Shown here piece after piece: positions 16,501-18,638 of a DNA stretch of 18,638 nucleotides. Position 1 is the first letter of the stretch. Each line of letters opens with the position of its first letter. This DNA is from Caryophanales bacterium UBA1744 (GTDB lineage: Bacteria; Bacillota_I; Bacilli_A; RFN20; CAG-826): the NCBI GenBank assembly GCA_002314915.1, contig DCHU01000045.1, forward strand, positions 1 to 18,638, in the 5' to 3' direction. Under the pieces are notes generated by a model. That model was not told the origin of the DNA, made no database searches, and was given only the letters and a program-made list of their open reading frames with translations. The position numbers and the translations under genes are program-made.

Positions 16501-16529
16501 ATTATGTGCGAGTGAAAAAGAATTTGCAA
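16501..16529 (-). promoter_or_regulatory. Sigma-70-type promoter for the riboswitch-led operon
   Basis: On the - strand, TTGCAA (16529-16524) and CATAAT (16506-16501) are separated by exactly 17 nt, matching 4/6 and 5/6 of the -35 and -10 consensus. Transcription would start around 16494, immediately before the aptamer, which is the expected geometry for a riboswitch leader. The region upstream (16530-16650) is AT-rich, with no gene seen. Confidence 0.65.
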
Positions 16530-16650
16530 ATAATATTAAAATATAAAGTACATCCGTTTCATTTGACAGTTGCAAGAAATCTGTTCAATTTCAAATCTAA
16601 AAATAGGAATTTTTTCGGTACAAACAACCAAAACCCCTTAACAATCAAAC
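16530..16650. other. AT-rich intergenic stretch without a gene
   Basis: About 120 nt between the terminator of the upstream operon and the promoter of the riboswitch-led operon. No credible ORF or RNA gene is visible. It may hold upstream promoter elements or regulator sites for the operon; no clear inverted repeat was recognised. Confidence 0.5.
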
Positions 16651-16678
16651 AAAAAAGCGGCCTGTTTTGGAGGCCGCT
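16651..16678 (-). terminator. Intrinsic terminator of the upstream operon
   Basis: A perfect 8-bp GC-rich stem (AGCGGCCU with AGGCCGCU, loop of 7) at 16656-16678 is followed on the - strand by a run of six T (complement of 16651-16656). It lies 21 nt after the stop of the small two-helix membrane protein and separates that operon from the c-di-GMP-controlled one. Confidence 0.92.
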
Positions 16679-16699
16679 AAATTGTTTAGTGTGATGCGA

Positions 16700-17158
16700 T
16701 TATTCAGCCTTTGGTTCTTCTGCTGCTGGTTCAGCTGGAGCTTCTTCTGGCTGCTTTTCTTCAACCGGTTTAGATTCAACCTCTGTTGCGCCTTCAGTTG
16801 AATTTTCGACTGGTTTTGGTTCTTCCTTGGAGTCTGAGATAATCTTTAATCTCTGAGCACGTCTTTCTGCTCTTTCTGCATCAGCATCGGACTTTCTCTC
16901 GAATAAGTTAAGAGAGATTGTTCCAACAACTGTGCCGACGAGGAGAAGGATTACTCCGAACCAACGATACGAAAGATGCATTTTTGCAGCGAATGCGGCC
17001 TGGCTGCTTAAAATCCAGTTGTCGCTATATTCGACTGGGAGATATGATCCAACGATACCGAGGACGATGAAGAATAAGCCGGCCACGATAAAGAGGCTGG
17101 CTAAAACAATCCAGAATCTTTCCCAACCGCTTATTTTGCTTGTAGTCGACTTTGCCAT
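16700..17158 (-). CDS. Small membrane protein with two TM helices and Glu/Pro-rich tail, function unknown
   Basis: This 152-aa protein has two hydrophobic helices (about 14-38 and 64-84) joined by a ~25-residue loop. A basic, Ala/Arg/Glu-rich helix (ERAERRAQR) and a low-complexity acidic tail of about 45 residues built from Glu, Pro and Ala follow. Positive charges after the second helix suggest the long tail is cytoplasmic. It starts 19 nt after the preceding gene with SD AAAGGA and is the last gene before the terminator. I do not recognise the family. Acidic Pro/Glu tails of this kind are often flexible spacers or docking segments. No link to the riboswitch operon beyond adjacency. Confidence 0.75.
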   Translation of the reverse strand: MAKSTTSKISGWERFWIVLASLFIVAGLFFIVLGIVGSYLPVEYSDNWILSSQAAFAAKMHLSYRWFGVILLLVGTVVGTISLNLFERKSDADAERAERRAQRLKIISDSKEEPKPVENSTEGATEVESKPVEEKQPEEAPAEPAAEEPKAE

Positions 17159-17177
17159 AGTAATTTTCCTTTAATAA

Positions 17178-18038
17178 TTAGTTAGCTGCCTCAGGAGCTG
17201 CGTTTGCTGCTTCCTGCTGAGCTCTGACGTCATCGACGAACTGCTGCATGAATGGATCGACGACTGCGTGGAAGTCTGTCTCAGCTTCGCGGAGATAGCC
17301 CTGGATTGAATCCTGGACTTCGCGGATAGCTTCGCCCATGCTCTTGCCCATTGGAAGTGCACGTCTGCCTGTCATGTAGTGGATGAGTGTGCTGAGTTTG
17401 TCTGCTGTGCCCCAGAATCTCTCGTCTGTCATACGTGATGAGTCGATGACTGTTCTGATGAGACCGATGACTTCTGAGATATCGTTTCCGATGAATCTTG
17501 AAGAAGCTGTTTCTGCGCCGTTGCCTTCTCTTCTAGCTGCGTTGTAGTCATTGAAGAGTTTGATTAAGTTGTTAGCGAGTGTTAAGAAGCAAACGCCACG
17601 GTAGAATCTTTCTTCTGCGACGATTGAAGGCTCTGCTTCTGCAACATCGATGTTCTTTGATTTTGCATCTGCGACATAACCATTGATTAAAGCGCCAACT
17701 GTTTCGTGGGTTGGGATGATTGCCTTGAAGATTGCGAGGTGCTGTGCGTGGTCAACTCTTAATCCGTCGTTTGCGACTTTGAGGATTGTTGAGCTGTCGC
17801 CATAGATTGTCTCGTGCATATCACGGATGGACTTTTCGAATGCTTCGCCCTTTTCGCCGTTCTGCTCGATAAAGCTCTTTAATGGAGTGTTGTTAGAAAC
17901 TTCAGCAATGATAGCTGCTTTCTTTGTGTTGTAGACATTAACGTCGTATGTCTCTCTTTCAAGTGTGTACTCTAATGTGTCTCTGACCATTGACTGGTAG
18001 CGAACAAGAGTTGCGAGTACTAAACAATTTTGATTCAT
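17178..18038 (-). CDS. Predicted helical cytoplasmic protein, function unknown (286 aa)
   Basis: I do not recognise this family. The protein is predicted soluble and mostly alpha-helical, with no signal peptide, membrane segment or cofactor motif. It starts MNQNCLVLATLVRYQ and ends in an Ala/Glu-rich tail (QEAANAAPEAAN). A central MTGRRALPMGKSMGEAIREV segment is Gly/basic and could be a loop, but is not a P-loop. The start is ATG 18038, 1 nt after the HAD gene stop, with SD AAGGAAAA upstream; an in-frame ATG at 18113 would overlap the HAD gene by 74 nt and gives an atypical basic leader. Tight spacing with the HAD phosphatase and the small membrane protein suggests one transcript. Confidence 0.78.
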   Translation of the reverse strand: MNQNCLVLATLVRYQSMVRDTLEYTLERETYDVNVYNTKKAAIIAEVSNNTPLKSFIEQNGEKGEAFEKSIRDMHETIYGDSSTILKVANDGLRVDHAQHLAIFKAIIPTHETVGALINGYVADAKSKNIDVAEAEPSIVAEERFYRGVCFLTLANNLIKLFNDYNAARREGNGAETASSRFIGNDISEVIGLIRTVIDSSRMTDERFWGTADKLSTLIHYMTGRRALPMGKSMGEAIREVQDSIQGYLREAETDFHAVVDPFMQQFVDDVRAQQEAANAAPEAAN

Positions 18039-18039
18039 G

Positions 18040-18638
18040 TTATTTTCCTTCCTTTGAATCTTTGATATCCGGAGTCTTGACTGTCTCCTCCGATGGGTAA
18101 ACATAGTCTGCAAGACTGTAGAAACGTTTGATGATATGGGTTGCGTGTTTCTTTACGGAGTCGTGAGCGTGGGCCATACAATAACTCTCTTCTTTGAACG
18201 CCTCAAACATGGAAATATCATTTCCAGAATCGCCAACGACTAACACATTATCCGAGTTTATGTGATTGTAATCAAGATAGAAACGAATTCCGTTGCTCTT
18301 AGAGCAGCCGGTAGGAGTGACTTCAATGCATTGCGTTGTCCATGAGAATTCTGCTTGGTCTCCAAACTTTTCTCTTAATTCTTTGTTGGCCACTTTTGCC
18401 TTATTGGAAGCTAATGGCGTTGCACCAAAGAAGATCATCGCCTTCTCAACTTCTCCCTTTTCAAGTTCTTCTCTGTAGGCTGTATCGTTAACCGTAATGA
18501 TTTCTTTATAAGAACCCTGGAAGCCCATATATATCGGGTAGAAGAATCTAACCCAAAGCGCAAGCCCATCTTTTGGAATAACCATGTTTCTGTGTTTGGT
18601 GAAGAGGATGACGCTCTTAACCTTGTAGTTATCAGAAA
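18040..18638 (-). CDS. HAD-superfamily phosphatase, Cof type (5' end outside window)
   Basis: The frame is open through the right edge (residues SDNYKVKSVILFTKHRN precede the ATG at 18585), so the start and the catalytic DxDxT motif I lie outside the window. The visible C-terminal part shows the Cof/type-IIB layout: the cap-domain end (WTTQCIEVTPTGCSKSNGIR, containing the motif III-region Lys) and motif IV GDSGND followed by ISMFEAF, which binds Mg. Such enzymes dephosphorylate sugar phosphates, nucleotides or flavin precursors; the substrate cannot be assigned. A ~40-residue C-terminal extension after the HAD core (YPSEETVKTPDIKDSKEGK) is polar. The stop is 1 nt from the next gene's start codon. 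Confidence 0.87.
   Translation of the reverse strand, partial: SDNYKVKSVILFTKHRNMVIPKDGLALWVRFFYPIYMGFQGSYKEIITVNDTAYREELEKGEVEKAMIFFGATPLASNKAKVANKELREKFGDQAEFSWTTQCIEVTPTGCSKSNGIRFYLDYNHINSDNVLVVGDSGNDISMFEAFKEESYCMAHAHDSVKKHATHIIKRFYSLADYVYPSEETVKTPDIKDSKEGK

Noticed and set aside
16563..16568. TTGACA on the + strand as a promoter
   Set aside because: No acceptable -10 at 16-18 nt and no + strand gene downstream.
18039..18113. ATG at 18113 as start of the 286-aa protein
   Set aside because: It would overlap the HAD gene by 74 nt and give an atypical basic leader; ATG 18038 has an AAGGAAAA SD and sits 1 nt after the HAD stop.
1..18638. CRISPR array, tRNA/rRNA genes, insertion sequences, prophage
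   Set aside because: No regularly spaced repeats, no cloverleaf or rRNA signature, no transposase or phage structural gene was found by reading both strands; the tail-fibre-like repeats in the lipoprotein occur in ordinary surface proteins.
1..18638. Genetic code 4 (TGA = Trp)
   Set aside because: All Trp codons read are TGG and all genes are intact under the standard bacterial code; absence of TGA stops alone is not evidence of reassignment.

Overview
The window looks like chromosomal DNA from a low-to-mid GC Gram-positive bacterium, most likely a Bacilli-class Firmicute or a Mollicutes-adjacent lineage. The reasons are Shine-Dalgarno-led genes in tight operons, an ER-type (SipW-like) signal peptidase, a diderm-independent lipoprotein, InlB-type surface repeats, Firmicute-style intrinsic terminators and a stop-codon set of 13 TAA, 2 TAG and no TGA. 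Species cannot be assigned from the sequence alone.

Layout. On the + strand, 3-1178 is the 3' part of a polytopic membrane protein resembling YfhO/PTPS-related proteins. It converges on everything else, and both sides share a bidirectional terminator (1159-1195). All other genes are on the - strand and read right to left. From 18638 to 16700 comes the tail of one operon: a 5'-truncated HAD phosphatase, an unknown 286-aa helical protein and a small two-helix membrane protein with a Glu/Pro-rich tail. It ends at an intrinsic terminator (16651-16678).

Next come a well-spaced sigma-70-type promoter (16501-16529), a class I cyclic-di-GMP (GEMM-I) riboswitch (about 16420-16494) and an apparent 11-gene, ~15.2-kb operon (16411 down to 1194). 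In order it encodes: a small TasA/CalY-like secreted protein (228 aa), a giant secreted surface protein with the same signal-peptide class (938 aa), two paralogous TasA/CalY-like proteins (243 and 217 aa), the SipW-like signal peptidase (337 aa), a membrane-anchored McrB-type AAA+ protein (614 aa), a DUF2357/McrC-like partner with a zinc ribbon (459 aa), an ABC ATPase (259 aa) and its ~12-helix permease (536 aa), an anchored or secreted Big2/beta-helix-like protein (800 aa) and a repeat-rich InlB-type lipoprotein (371 aa).

How the genes may work together. The signal peptidase would process the four proteins carrying SipW-class signal peptides, giving a TasA-like fibre or matrix. The c-di-GMP riboswitch would tie this to the motile/sessile switch. 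The ABC transporter and the last two surface proteins are plausible export, anchoring or matrix components. The unexpected part is the McrB-like AAA+/DUF2357 pair, normally a restriction-type module, here fused to four membrane helices and sitting between the signal peptidase and the ABC transporter. This combination is the best candidate for an undescribed system: a c-di-GMP-controlled surface-fibre locus with a membrane AAA+ machine of unknown role. No tRNA, rRNA, CRISPR array, insertion sequence or phage gene was seen.
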